A DNA stretch of 64,000 nucleotides from Calendula officinalis (Eukaryota; Streptophyta; Magnoliopsida; Asterales; Asteraceae): positions 72,798,372 through 72,862,371 of the forward strand of contig OY970824.1 in NCBI GenBank assembly GCA_963853835.1, given 5' to 3'. Of this stretch, positions 23,736-35,551 are shown piece by piece (the stretch's first letter is position 1; each line of letters begins with the position of its first letter). A program made the position numbers and the translations under genes. A model generated the notes under the pieces. That model had not been told where the DNA came from and made no database searches. It saw nothing but the letters and a program-made list of their open reading frames with translations.

Positions 23736-24956
23736 CAGGGCCGTCTCTAGGGCTGGGCGGGCTGGACGATCGGCCTGGGCCTCATAATTTCAAGGCCCCA
23801 AAATGTTAGTATATTATATAGTAGACTAGGCCCAATTTGTTAAGTGAAAAAAAATTGTTTTATAACTATACAGAAAATAGTCCACTGATAGTCAGCACAA
23901 AAGCCCAGTTGATTAATTCAGCCCCACGCTCGATTCACGGAATCATCACAATTCGCAAACAGAATCCAAACCGTCTCTTTAATTCTCCAATTCCCGGTGA
24001 TCTCGCAACTTTCATCTTTCATTCTCTTTCCAATTTAAACGATTTTATCCTTCAAATCCAAGAATCAAGCTTTCAGGTTTCACATTTGATGGAGCTTTAA
24101 GTCCTTAACATTCAATTCTGATTTGTGTCATTTGAGTATGGAGGTTTGGTTTCTTTCTTGTTTTTCTGATTTCCGACTAAGATTCAAGTTTTGGTTAAGA
24201 GTTCTGCTTAAGATTCATGTTTCGAATTTTACGTGTGGGTTTTGACTTGTGATCTTGACTTTTGATAAAGAATCAAGGTTTTGATTAAAATTCATATTCA
24301 AGTTCTGATTCTACTACTGCTAATGTTATTGTTTAGTGTTTCTGTTAGTGTTAAAATCATATTCAAGCTCTAATTGTTGGAAATTATAGTTTTCAAATGT
24401 GGAGTAAAAGTTAAAAATAACTAGAATTAGCTTTTAGTTGTTCAGATTACTGATTAGTGATTACTGTTCATCTGGTTTTCATTATTCTGATAATTTGATA
24501 ACTTGAATTTGGCTTCGGAAATTTGGTTAACAATTTGAAAAGTTGAGGAGAAACTATCACTATTTGGCTTTGGCTTGTGGGCCTCATTTGTCATCTTGAA
24601 GTAGAGATGCACAAAATAACATGATTTTTATCCGGTCTGGTTTGTCGCTTGTGGGACCGGAGCAGTTCGTAAACGCCGGTTTGGGATGGGATCAATGTTT
24701 TGGGATGAACTGGTTTGAAAACCAGTTTTTTTGTTAACCTAGCTTTTAAAACTAATAAACCGTCAACGAAAAAACTGGTTTGAACCGGTTTCGACCGGAT
24801 ACACCTCTACTTACCAAAAACCGGTTTAAAAACGAACCGGTTTTGACCTTTATTAACCGAACCTGAATGGTTTTTAAACCGGTTTATGCATCTATATCTT
24901 GAAGGGCCACATTTGTCATCTTGCCCTGGGCCTCAAATAAGTTTAAAACGGCCCTG
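23736..24956. mobile_element. Non-autonomous hAT element inside the Tat LTR
   Basis: Starts CAGGGCCGTCTCTAGGGC and ends TTTAAAACGGCCCTG, so CAGGGCCGT forms the terminal inverted repeat. An 8-bp duplication TTAACTAG flanks it (23728-23735 and 24957-24964). It is 1,221 bp including a nested hAT, with no transposase motif seen. Confidence 0.93.
24602..24896. mobile_element. Small hAT MITE nested in the larger hAT
   Basis: 295 bp starting TAGAGATGCA and ending TGCATCTATA, flanked by the 8-bp duplication TCTTGAAG (24594-24601 and 24897-24904). Inside are many AACCGGTTT-type motifs in both orientations that could fold back. Confidence 0.92.
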
Positions 24957-26037
24957 TTAACTAGGAGAGCACGATATTAATTGGGGGTTCACGTGGGGTT
25001 ACGAGGAGTTTTTTGGACATAGGGGAAAAAAAAGACAGACGCACAGGAGGGGACGAACGAGACAGCCTTACAGCTTTCAAATTGAAAAACTTTAGACGAA
25101 CAGGGACATACAATTGGAGGAGATTTAAAGCATCCTACATTAACAACTATTTGGTTTAATTCTTGTGCTTATTAACAATGTTTTCAACTATTTGTGTTTG
25201 TTTGATGTTTAATTCGTGCTAAAACTTATATTCACTATGGTTTGATGAAATTTTAGGTCTATGTTTAGTTTATTTTAGGGTTAACTATCTTTTGTTTGAA
25301 CAATTGTTGATCAACGAATTAATCTTTTGGTTTTGACTTTAGATCTTTGTTAGTTAATTTGCTTATTATTAATTAGTTTGAGTTCTGACAACACTTGAAT
25401 TAGTTAGTAATATCTTCAACTTTTCACTTCGGTGACGTAGTTGGCAACTCACTAGTAATAGGGGTTGAGATTAAATATCAATAAATTAGGTGAAACTAGA
25501 AGTCTAAATTTAGTAGCGAAAGTTCTAGGTTAGAGGGTTCAGGTGATCCAAACCTATTAAGATCAACAACCCGATGTGTGATTAGATTACAACTTTTGAG
25601 AGAAGAAATTCCTATTAGTTGTGTCTAGTTTATTAAACATGATTGAGAGGAATCTAGTACCGTGACCTCTAGTTAATTAGAAGTAATCGATGCTTAATAA
25701 CCAGACGTAGACCTAGATGAAGTCATGCATAGTGAATACCCTTTTAAATCTTGAAAGCAGTTCATAAAAATCATTTGTCAGCTCTACTTTTAAAGCTAAA
25801 TTAGTTAAATAAATCATTTTCAATCAATTCAATGAAAACACATTTTAAATTATCTGTCCAAATTAATTTACTTAGTTCTAGTTTACGAGTCAGCTTAAAC
25901 GTTCCCTGAGGAAACGATACCTGGCTTACTTACCTTCACTATACTATCCGCGATTAGGTCATACTTGCCTCAGAGTGTGGTAGTCTATATTAGGTGTAAA
26001 TTAGTATTAAATTTTATTACTAGATTTAGCACATCAA

Positions 26038-26060
26038 GTTTTTGGCGCCGCTGCCGGTGA
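26038..26060 (+). other. Primer binding site region of the Tat element
   Basis: GTTTTTGGCGCCGCTGCCGG directly after the LTR end; the TGGCGCCG core is the hallmark primer site of Tat/Ogre elements. Confidence 0.82.
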
Positions 26061-26203
26061 GTGGTTTTATGTGTCTAGTTTTTGAAAGTTAATTAATTAA
26101 TTGATCCTTGTTTTGGAATTTATTCTTAGACAAGTTAATTATTGTATTTTCTGTTTTTCTCTACTTTGGTTATCAGTTGTGTGTTAACCTCTTGCTTTGA
26201 GTT

Positions 26204-26566
26204 GTGCAGGTGCATGAGAAACCTGATCAACCATCACCAAGTTCCGAACCGGAGAAATATTTTCGTAGAAGGAAGCGGATTCAATTGGAAGCAAGATACA
26301 AAGCATCACTTCAGAAATCCCAAAGTACTGAAGAACCAAACCTTGAAAATCAAAATCCACTTTTTGAAGTTCAAGTCCAAAGTTTTGAAAGTCAAGAGTC
26401 GGTTCTTGATAACCAAATGGGTGAACCAAATCCACCACCGGAACAGCCAATGTGGCAAACGAGGCAAACAACCCCGATTGATCCCATTCCGGCAATACGA
26501 ATGCCAGAATTAAATGGGCACAATTTTGAAATTAAAAGCCAATTTCTTGTGAAATCCACCATTTAA
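26204..26566 (+). pseudogene. Tat element gag N-terminal remnant
   Basis: An open stretch of about 120 codons reading EKPDQPSPSSEPEKYFRRRK, then QMGEPNPPPEQPMWQ, DPIPAIRMPELNGHNFEIK and a stop. Pro/Gln-rich sequence leading into a NFEIK-type motif resembles the start of Tat/Athila gag. It is cut short where AAATCCACCATTTAAA repeats appear (26555-26605), so the capsid core and all of pol are missing. Confidence 0.6.
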
Positions 26567-27163
26567 AATCCACCATTTAAAAAAAAATAAAAATCCACCA
26601 TTTAAAATTTGTGAAATCTCGAAAAAGCCATCCAAGTATGGAAACCGATTTAATTGAGAATTTCTTTTTTTATGACACAACTCAATGCTTTTGAAAATAA
26701 TTTTGGGAAAATAAAGTTCAATTTAAATGATAAAATTTTATCTAGCGTTTATGTTTCAATCTTTGTGGCTTTTAATAAATTGAAGAATTTTAGCTCTTTA
26801 ATTATAGTACTTTTAATTTAGGAACTTGAAAATGTCTTGCACAATGTATAAGCATCACCTTTAAGAGAATTAAGGTTAGTATTACTAGCTCCCGATGACA
26901 TTAGGTTAAGTTAAGAGCCTTTAGTTTACGTACCTATTATTAAAAGGAGAAAAAAAGTAAGTAATTAAATACTGGGAAGAGCAAACAACCGGCCTTGTGT
27001 CACTCGGACAAGTAAGCCGGAGGGGTCCTTCAAACCTAGCATTCTAAGGTCAACTGATCTGGACATGTTGGTGGAAAGTCTGCTACGCGGGTGGCATTCG
27101 AGCTGAGGTTCTTCCCACAAAACAAAAATAAATAAATAAATAAGAATGCAAAGCATGAATGAA

Positions 27164-27198
<35 letters not shown>

Positions 27199-27597
27199 GC
27201 ATGCAAAGCATGAATAAGTAAATAAATAAACATGCAAAGCATGATTAAATAAGGCAGATAAGCTATGAAATGAATAATTAAACTAAGTCTTTTTAATTTA
27301 ACCTTACTAATTGGGGAGTTCTCATAAAGATGATATTTATAGATTATGCAAGAATGACAAGATGCTAAATTAAAGTTATTATAATCAAGGTAGCCGAAAA
27401 TTAATAGGTTTATGAGAAGTTAGCTAGTTTAGTACACAAACTTGGATATAAAATCTAGACAAAATTTTAACTGTTAAATTGAACTCGATTCTGAAATTGT
27501 TGTCGATTGTGATTGAGATGATTGTCATATGCATTAAATCGGTATCGTACTAACACATTTTTCAGGATGATTTGCTTGAGGACAAGCAAAGTTTTAA
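26567..27597. other. Remaining internal DNA of the Tat element
   Basis: Non-coding. It holds a block near 26975-27110 containing CCGGCCTTGTGTCACTCGGA, which I associate with the 3-prime region of Tat/Athila elements, and the tetranucleotide tract listed separately. Confidence 0.55.
27119..27245. repeat. (AAAT)n tract with three ATGCAAAGCATGA inserts
   Basis: Tetranucleotide AAAT repeats broken by three copies of the near-palindrome ATGCAAAGCATGA (about 27147, 27201 and 27231). The YLFIYLFIY-type frames on the minus strand are products of this repeat. Confidence 0.92.
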
Positions 27598-27609
27598 GTG
27601 TGGGGATTT
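27594..27609 (+). other. Polypurine tract of the Tat element
   Basis: AAGTGTGGGGATT just before the right LTR, downstream of GCTTGAGGACAAGCAAAG. This arrangement is characteristic of Tat/Ogre elements. Confidence 0.78.
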
Positions 27610-28959
27610 TGATATTGACGTTTTTAGACACATCTAATCCCGTCAATATCGCCTATTTTGAGTACAATTTGTAAGCAAAAGTATGTGATATTACTCAATT
27701 TAGTATTGGTTTTGCATTTCAGGGTGTACAACAGAAAGGATTTCAAAAACGGGTCAAAAGATAGCCGAAAACACAAGATTCTGGATGCCAGGGAGTTCGC
27801 GCCGCGAACTAGAACGCGAACTCCTCCCGATCGAGGGTCAAATTCTCTGTTTGGTTTACACGATCGGTAACTCGAGATCGCGATCGGGAATTCTTTATTC
27901 AAGGGAGTTCGCGACGCGAACTAGTTCGCGATCGCGAATTACGCGCCTAAAAAAAGTAATAAATCGCAGATCAAGGCTAGGAATCAGTTATCTTTTTACA
28001 TAGTGCGTTTTTGGGCAGTTAGAAGACGAATTTGAGAGCATTTCTTCAAGGGTTTCACCAATTATACAAGCAATTATTGATTTCTTGACACATTGGATCA
28101 ATTTTATGGTTGTAATTCTACTCTTGATTCCTTGTTTTGTGATTTCTAGCATGTCTATGTGCTAGTAATCTTTATATTCGCTATGTTTGGATGATTCTAG
28201 GGTTAAGTATGGTTTAATTTTAAGGTTATGTTTATGTTTAAACAATTGTTGGTGTTTAATTACTCTTTTGGTTTAGTCTATGAATTTTCGTTTCTTTATC
28301 GTTGGTAATTGATTTAATTAGGTATTGACAACATTTGATTGATTGATCATTGCCCCAACTTTTCAGTTGTGACCTAGTTGGTAATTCACTAGAAATAGGG
28401 ATTAGAGACAAGATTCCAATAAGTTAGATTAAACAAGAAATTCAACCTTAGTAATGAAAATTCTAGGTTAGAAGACTTAGGTAACTCAAGTCGGTAATAT
28501 GATTAATATCAACAAATAGAAGTGTGAATAGTTATAACTTATGAGAGAAGAAATTCCTATTAGTTGTAATTAGTTTATTAAATGGGATTGAGAGAAATCT
28601 AATACCGTGACTTCTAGAACATTAGATTAACCGGTGCTCAATAACCATACTTAGAATTAGATGAATCCAGACATAGTGAATATCTCTTAATTTTCAAATC
28701 AACGTCCATTATACGTTCTTGTTGACTCTAATTTTAAATTTACAAAGTACAAATATCAAATGATGTTTACAAATATTTTCTTGATTAATTCTTTGACTTT
28801 TAGTTGCTGGATTACGTAATCTATTCCCTGAGGATTCGACAACCCGAAATACTTGCCTAACCTATATTAGCCACGATTATGTATACTTGCCTATGAATGT
28901 GGTAGTATAGATTAGTAGTATTTAGGAGACATATTTTTATAACTAGATCTTGCACATCA
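27610..28959 (+). repeat. Right LTR of the Tat element
   Basis: 1,350 bp from TGATATTGACG to CTTGCACATCA, followed by the TSD ATAAG. It contains inverted CGCGATCGCG-type motifs near 27780-27950 (TTCGCGACGCGAACTAGTTC), a foldback-prone GC-richer island. Confidence 0.82.
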
Positions 28960-28964
28960 ATAAG

Positions 28965-30103
28965 AAACTAAAACACTGCCATTGAAATCTTATCAGATGA
29001 TGGCATGGCTTTTCAAACACCAAATTTGAAGATATATAGAATTAGCAGCAACATTTCTAAAAAAAATGCAACTTTGTAATGCCTTGCTTCTGGTACTCAA
29101 ATGAGTTTTTATATTTTAAATGTAGTTTTACATGATCACTTACCTGTTTTCATGTGCCAAAGGATAGTCAGGAATTCCAAGTATTTGTGTTGCTGAAGGT
29201 AGTTCCAAACCACTAAAGGTACACCATTTTCAGTGTGCTTTAGAGGTAGCAAAATGGGCAGGTCAACAACGGGTCAAAAGGATCGAGGTTGAAAATTATC
29301 ACATTTTGGAGGTCTTACGCGTTTCAACATTTTGGACGCATTTGACCCGTTCCCCACAGCAGGTTGGGTTGAAAAGGGTCATTTTTTGAGTATTAACAGG
29401 TTAGTTATGATTATAATTTTAATTTTATTACACTAATATCCTTGCCCTGTTCAACCCATTTGACCTATTCTTGTTTTAGCTACTTTTTTATTTATTTAAC
29501 CACTCGTTTGAAATCAAACACGACCCGAAAGGTCCCATTCATAATAACATGGGGCGTAACTGCACAAAATTTCTTAAATAGAAGCAATGAAATTTTGAAC
29601 TCTAATTTTTTTACAGGGAGGAGAGCGAGAGATTCAAGATTTCATTCACGGCTCAGATGGATTAGGAAACTTAAATCTACCTGCCCCAAAATAAAAATAA
29701 AAATAAATTACAAAAACATTACTATTACAATAATGACATGTTTAAATAATGCAAGTTTGGAGTGTCTATGCATTAATAAATTACCGTTTGTAAAACTTTG
29801 AAGCCATTTATCTCATTTGACTAGTTTTCATTTTAGGTAAAAATAAAATAAAAAATTAACCCGTTCTATAACTCAGATAACTCACTCATAAATAAATAGG
29901 TTATAGATCGATGTTGCCGCCTGTGTGTTGGACCATGATAATCTTGTTTTACCAACAATGATACTAATTTTATTTTTTTTGTTTTTAGGATTTTTATTTA
30001 TTTTTGTTAATATAGGCAATCAAAAGGGACTCTTCGTTTGTAAATAAGGCTAAAATGATATATATATATTTTTTGAATATTTAATAATTATGTTAAATTT
30101 GAA
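28965..30103. other. Intergenic, possible decayed hAT and one isolated exon
   Basis: Contains a short exon-like unit on the minus strand (29144-29212). From about 29234 (TAGAGGTAGCAAAATGGGC) to about 29920 (GATGTTGCCGCCT) the ends weakly resemble a hAT-type element, with no duplication found. Confidence 0.3.
29144..29212 (-). pseudogene. Isolated exon-like fragment of an unidentified gene
   Basis: On the minus strand a TTTAG acceptor precedes 69 bp and a strong donor (CAG/GTAAGT) follows. In one frame it reads GLELPSATQILGIPDY then PLAHEN. The peptide looks protein-like, but I could not identify the family and see no neighbouring exons. Confidence 0.35.
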
Positions 30104-30114
30104 TATAAAACTTA

Positions 30115-31509
30115 GAAAAACGTTTAAGGAGGTCCATCATCTTTGTAAAGTCCCAAGGAATAAATCTCAACTATTGATAAAATAGGATCTAATGGTCAAG
30201 ATTAATCACATATTTTATATATTGAGGGGTCTTTTGGTCATTTTTTATAAAATAAAAAAAAACTATTTTTTTATTTTTTATTTTAAAATTTTTAATTTTA
30301 TTTTTTTTACTTTTTATTATGAAGGGGTATTTTGATCGTTTGGCACTTAAAAAATTTTTCGATTTTTTTTTATTTTTTATTTTAAATTTTTTTATTTTTT
30401 TATTTTTTTTTATTTTTTTTATTTTTTTATAAATATTTTTTATTAAAAAATAATATTTATTTGATAATTACGTATATAACTTAATCACATGTGATTTTAG
30501 TGTAATCACATGTGCTTTTAGTGTAAAATCAAATCATTTGATGTATTGGTTAAATCACATGTGATTCAGAATACAATCACATGTGATTCACTATGCAATC
30601 TAGGGGTGTTCATTATTCGGATATAAGCGGATTGTCCAATTGGACATTTTGGATCGGACTATTTGGATTGGTTATTTGGTTTTTTGGATCGGTTTGGACT
30701 TAAACCAAATTAATATTTTGGTTTTCGGATTGGATTTGGTTTCCGTTGTGAAAATCGGATTATCCAAACAAACCAGATAGTAATATATATACAAATCTTT
30801 TTGGAGTTTTTGATGAATTTGATGTCAAGATTTTTGCATACATGATTATAAATGTCACAAGCTATGAATTAGACTTGTTTTTATGTACAAAGTAGTTTAT
30901 CATTTTGGAATTGTACATATCAAACTTAATATTATTTATGTTACACAGTATTTTGAAATTTTTTTAGAAAAACCAAACGGATAAACCAAACCAACCAAAT
31001 TGTTATTTGATTCGGATCGGTTTGGTTTTCGAATTAGTTTGGACGGTTTGGTTTTACCTTTTAAAAATCAGACTTTATTTGGTTTCACCTATTTGGTTCG
31101 GATAAAACAAAACCGTCCAAACGAACACCCCTAATGCAATCACATGTGATTCACTATGCTATCACATTATGTGTTATTAATGAAAAATTAATAATTTTTA
31201 AAAAAATAATAATAAATAAATAATTTTTTTTTAAAAAAATAAAAATTTTAAAATAAAAAATAAAAAATAAAAATAAAAAATATATTTTTTTCAAAATGAC
31301 CAAAATACCCCTCAATTAAAAATAAAAAAATAAAAAAAATTTAAAAATTTAAAATAAAAAATAATAAAAAAAATTTAGTGCCAAATGACCAAAATACCCC
31401 TCCATGTATAAAGTATGTGATTAATCTTGACCATTAGATCATATTGATCAATTGTTGAGATTTGTTCCTCGGGACTTTGTAAAAATCATGGACCTCCTTG
31501 AACGCAACT
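30115..31509. mobile_element. Mutator-like foldback element with long inverted arms
   Basis: The arms mirror each other over more than 150 bp: AAGGAGGTCCATCATCTTTG on the left against CATGGACCTCCTT on the right, then AATGGTCAAGATTAATCACA against TGTGATTAATCTTGACCATT. The duplication TATAAAACTTA (11 bp; 30104-30114 and 31510-31520) flanks it, in the 9-11 bp range of Mutator-like elements. The middle is A/T runs and repeated ATCACATGTGATT motifs. It has no coding frame and carries a hAT at 30601-31133. Confidence 0.82.
30601..31133. mobile_element. hAT MITE nested in the foldback element
   Basis: 533 bp with terminal inverted repeats TAGGGGTGTTC and GAACACCCCTA and an 8-bp duplication ATGCAATC (30593-30600 and 31134-31141). 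The interior is rich in ATTTGGTTTGG-type motifs on both strands. Confidence 0.94.
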
Positions 31510-31520
31510 TATAAAACTTA

Positions 31521-32027
31521 TTATGAATGTGGTATTTAAGGTAAGATGTGTGGCTTGAGATCTTGAAGCAAGGCATCATGTATTGGTGGACGTAATGGGA
31601 TGCAACCATTAATATTTAGATTCTTCTTAATTAATTGTGCTTATTTAGGTAAGTGATGAAACAAGGTATAACGATCCTCATTTTTCTTCCTGCTAAGTAT
31701 CTTGGATTTCACGTTAAAATGTGACAATTTTGACGGGTTACTTATGAATAGCTTTATTTGGGCCATGTTTTAACTCTAAATGGGTCAAAAGTTTCCCAAA
31801 GTGTATTATATGAATGCTTGACATCAACACCTAACGGTCCTTAATTTTGAAACCTTTAATAACATTGAAGTTTTTCAATGTTTATTAAATGTTATGGTCG
31901 TGGCTCAAAAAGTGCTTGGAATTCCAACATTTTATTTTTCTTTTCGTTAGTATAAAAATCATGATAGTTTATAGCCTATGCTGCAAAATACCAATGTTGC
32001 AATACAAACCGTTTTGTTTTATTGTTA
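31521..32027. other. Intergenic spacer
   Basis: No gene, terminal repeat or tandem array seen. Confidence 0.45.
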
Positions 32028-32548
32028 TAACTAGGTTATAACCTGTGAAAAATTACGGGTGGTCAATAATTTTGTTAAACGTAAATTTTATAAAATACAA
32101 AAATTAATCGTTAATTGCATGATAATTACATATACGATTTGAAAATATATAACGCTATTATAATGCAAATTAGGGAATTCAAGCTTACAAATTACATAAA
32201 CAGGAATAAATTTAAGATTTCGTAAGGATAAAATGAGTAAATGTTCAACTATAACCGGATAATGTTTTTAACAAATTAAGAAAATCTATGATAGATTACT
32301 AAACACTTCGTTGAATACAACATTTTATGTTTTATTGTATTCAAATTTTTTTATTTTCTTTTTATTGTATCATTTTATTATTCTTTAATTGCATATCCTC
32401 TTGTTTATATCGTTAATGGTGACAATTGAATTCCATAATTTACGTTATAAATACATTTTATAGTTTAATACCATATATTTAATAATCATGCTTATGTTTA
32501 GCAAAATTATTAACTACCTGTGAATTTTCACGGGTTATAATCTAGTTA
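32028..32548. mobile_element. Element bounded by two inverted Helitron-like ends
   Basis: The right end has a hairpin CCTGTGAA-TT-TTCACGGG (32517-32534), then TTATAAT and CTAG followed by T (32542-32546), which fits a Helitron 3-prime terminus. The left end (32028-32060) is the inverse of a similar terminus, with CTAG at 32031-32034 and a weaker hairpin. Together they form an inverted repeat of about 30 bp. This is either one element with inverted termini or two Helitron ends back to back. The interior shows no coding frame. Confidence 0.55.
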
Positions 32549-34399
32549 CTAATATTTTAAAACTTTATATGCTCTTTACATATATAATTATCCGTGTGAA
32601 ACAACTGAATTTTCCAAATTCAAACCGACCTTTGAAAAATATTACCTTTTACTCTTATTAATGGTTATAGAAAAATAAAAAATTAGTAGAAATTGTCTAC
32701 TTTTAAGTAAAAATGAAATCTTACTATTTTAGGAATTGTATGCAAAACATGTTAAGCCTTTAAAATCTTTCCTAAAATTATGTTAAGGTTTTAAAATCAT
32801 TCATAACATATGATCGCATAATGCAATGTTAAAATACTCGGTCAAAGACCTTTTATTCTGCAAACTCAAATTTAATCCTAATAAATATAATAAAAATATT
32901 GAGATTTGAATGACATGTTGAGTATTGAGTCTGCAGATGTAAGGTTTGTTCAAATCATAAACAATACGGCTTAAGTAAAATTCATTTGATGAAAAATAAA
33001 CATATCAGATGTATAAAAAGTATATAAACTTGAATTTTCAAAATTGCAATTCCATGATTTACGAATAAAAATTAGGAAAGGCTTAATTAGTTTTAATACA
33101 AATGGATGTTTAGAAATGATTTATGTTAATTTAAATTTTAATTCAAGTAAGTGGATAAGTATGGATTTTTCTAAAACTACGATTTAAATTTAAAGTTTGG
33201 AAAAAATGAAGATTTACATAAATTGGGTATTGTAAATGGGCGGGAAAACGAAATTTTGGACCAATTAGGGGTTGCCACGTGGCAAGTTGGGTTCTAAGAA
33301 AATGTCATGTGGCTATTAAAAACTTCTTTTATTATATATATAGAATAGATATAGATATAGATATTGATAGAGGTTTAAGGCAAATTTGACCCGTTTACTT
33401 GGATTTGATTTTACAGTATCTTAACGGGTCAAATTAGGTTGTTTTCGTACTTATGCAATTGAGTTTTGTTAATGACATCCCTTAACAATAAAACATTGAT
33501 AGAGTAGTGATCCTAAAATTCAGGGGGCTGTTTTTACTCTAATTTTGTCTTCTTATTGACAGCCCTAAGGGCTGTCATTATTATTTTCCTATTCAATTTA
33601 GTTAGGGCTGTAAGTTATGCTTGTTAGGATGGTGGTAGCTGAGATTAAGATGATTTATAGTGGATTCTCAAAAGTAAGAGTGTTTGGGAATAGGAATTAA
33701 TATTGCATTATTTATGATTTTCAGTGAAATTACTTAGATTATGAAAATACATAAAAACTTGTATAATCCGCCCGTGATTTATCACGGGTTATAGGTTAGT
33801 GATCATATAATTAACTTATATGTTATTCAAGGTAGCTTATATGTTTCTAAGTTAATATATGGTTTTATTTTTTTAAAACTAAATAAGTTGTTGCATTCTT
33901 GGCCCACCTAGTTATGAATGATTTTTTTCTCTAACCAGACAAACTGTTGAAACCAATAAACTTAGCTTAAATGCAAATCCCGACTGAATGTGCAAAGAAG
34001 TCCTGTTTTGACCAACCCATTGTCTAAAAGTTGCTTTTTTTTCTTCTCAGGCATCCATCAAAACTTGTTGGTTTTATATTCTTTTTTCTTTAATTTTAGT
34101 TAGGTTATGATCTTAAATATCTTTTGTTTGGCAGGTGACTTCAACTGTTACTACAAACCTAAACAAAATTATTATCCTGCAAAAACATCAAATCTTCACC
34201 AGATACTTTCATCATGCCATTAGAGGTAATGTTGATTACATAAACTATGTTATTACACTAAATAACACTTTAGAAGACTGCAAGTACATTTGGGGGTTGA
34301 TTTTCCTTTTTGCCCATTGATTTTTACGTGGGAAAAAAGTTTAATTGCAGGCTCAACAAGGATATATCTGAAACAATTTACAACGACTGAGTTGGCACA
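32549..34399. other. Intergenic, AT-rich, with one Helitron-like hairpin
   Basis: No gene is supported. It holds a perfect palindrome GACAGCCCTAAGGGCTGTC (33558-33576) and a hairpin CCCGTGAT-TT-ATCACGGG at 33771-33788. The frame 34135-34320 has no recognisable motif. Confidence 0.4.
33771..33801 (+). other. Helitron-like 3-prime hairpin, degenerate terminus
   Basis: A perfect 8-bp stem (CCCGTGAT/ATCACGGG) with a TT loop, then TTATAGGTTAGT. The usual CTRR end is changed to TTAG, so this is probably a decayed copy of the family that also ends at 32546 and 63561. Confidence 0.45.
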
Positions 34400-35535
34400 T
34401 TTAGTTGTACACACGTCTATAACTATCGAATTTAGTGATTCAACACTAGAACCCTAGAATTAGCGAGTTGGTGACATAAATTAAACTAAAGAGACCGTAT
34501 TAAAAATATAAACTTTATATGCTTACAAAGTAATGTATCCCAACCCAGTCGATTTATAAAAAAAAGAAAAAGAAAAAGAAAAATGAAGCGTGAACCACTA
34601 ACCACGTTAAGGTAAGAAAACTACAATATTTTAATTCGTGATAACTAAACATGAATAGTTTAGAGGAACCAAACATTTAATTATTAAATTGTTATTCAAC
34701 TAATAATTAATACACGTTAATTGTGGAATTAAACATAAGTTAAATTAATATTTCATTAGAACAAAAACTACCATAAAAAGCGTTTTCCTTCCATGGATGT
34801 AGTCAACAACTACATGGCCCCTCCACCCAAATGTCTACACACATAGCCCTATAAATTAAAACCACTTCTTCCTCACATCTTCGCTCCATCAAAACTAACA
34901 AATCTCTACACTCATTCATTCACCAAAATAAACATTCATCCATCTTTTAAGTCTCGATAGTTCCCTGCACCCTCTCATTCTTCCATCAAGCTAGGTTGAG
35001 CCATAGGAGAACAAGACCTTAGTAAGTTCAACCTCTTCCCCATCTATTTTTCCTTTGACTTTCTCTTATACAACAGTATATTATTAACATATTCACACTA
35101 TTTTCTCAAGCTAAATTCGACCATCAGTGGGTCAAGAAGAAGGAGATCGACACCATAGTCGATCTTGAGCAAGAAACATTAATGGGTATACCTTTTTCCT
35201 TTGATTTATACCATAAATCTTGTATTTTATGCTTGAGGTTTGCTGTTAAAAACGAGCTCCTACAAGTCATATAACAACACACACACATGTCTTACTCAAA
35301 CACCGATTTTTGAAGCGAAAAAACCCATTTTCGAAGTCTAGAATATTAATCACAAACCTTGGATCTAAGTTCATATGGTTAAACACACCTTAAAAAGATG
35401 ATATATATGCTTTGCATGAATTATCTTAACATCACACCACTCTAAAACGCGACCAAAATTTCCCCCGTTTGAAACAGTAGCTTATGTGTGTTGCCATGCG
35501 AAATTGAAGCAGACGGTTTACAGGTAATAAGAATG
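34400..35535 (+). repeat. Decayed Tekay-type LTR fragment
   Basis: GCGAGTTGGTGACATAAATT near 34460 resembles GTGAGTTGGTGACACAATAC in the intact Tekay LTR, and a TATA-like CTATAAATTAAAACC near 34850 is followed by a CT/A-rich leader as expected around an LTR transcript start. I cannot define either end. It may be a truncated solo LTR of a related element. Confidence 0.35.
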
Positions 35536-35551
35536 CATGGCGAAAATAATA

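Larger units (their letters stand above)
23148..26036 (+). repeat. Left LTR of the Tat element, interrupted by hAT DNA
   Basis: Begins TTATATTGACGGATTTAG, matching TGATATTGACGTTTTTAG of the right LTR, and ends TTAGCACATCA. It is about 1.66 kb once the 1,229-bp hAT insertion (with one TSD copy) is subtracted, against 1,350 bp for the right LTR. The small frame 23535-23735 inside it has no family support. Confidence 0.8.
23148..28959 (+). mobile_element. Deleted Tat/Ogre-type Ty3/gypsy element
   Basis: LTRs at 23148-26036 and 27610-28959, flanked by ATAAG at 23143-23147 and 28960-28964. Directly after the left LTR, TTTTTGGCGCCGCTGCCGG is the typical Tat/Ogre primer region. Before the right LTR comes the equally typical GCTTGAGGACAAGCAAAG plus AAGTGTGGGGATT purine tract. 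Only about 1.57 kb of internal DNA remains, with a gag-like N-terminal frame and no pol, so it is non-autonomous. The LTRs are clearly diverged (including TT in place of TG at the left start), so it is old. A hAT with another hAT inside it lies in the left LTR. Confidence 0.85.

Noticed and set aside
26965..27242. Hydrophobic YLFIYLFIY frames on the minus strand
   Set aside because: Products of the (AAAT)n tract.
28966..29010. Homology between the two outer flanks of the Tat element (AAAACxCTGCCATTG on both sides) as an extended target duplication
   Set aside because: The exact TSD is ATAAG; the extra similarity is imperfect and lies at unequal distances, more likely an older tandem duplication or chance.
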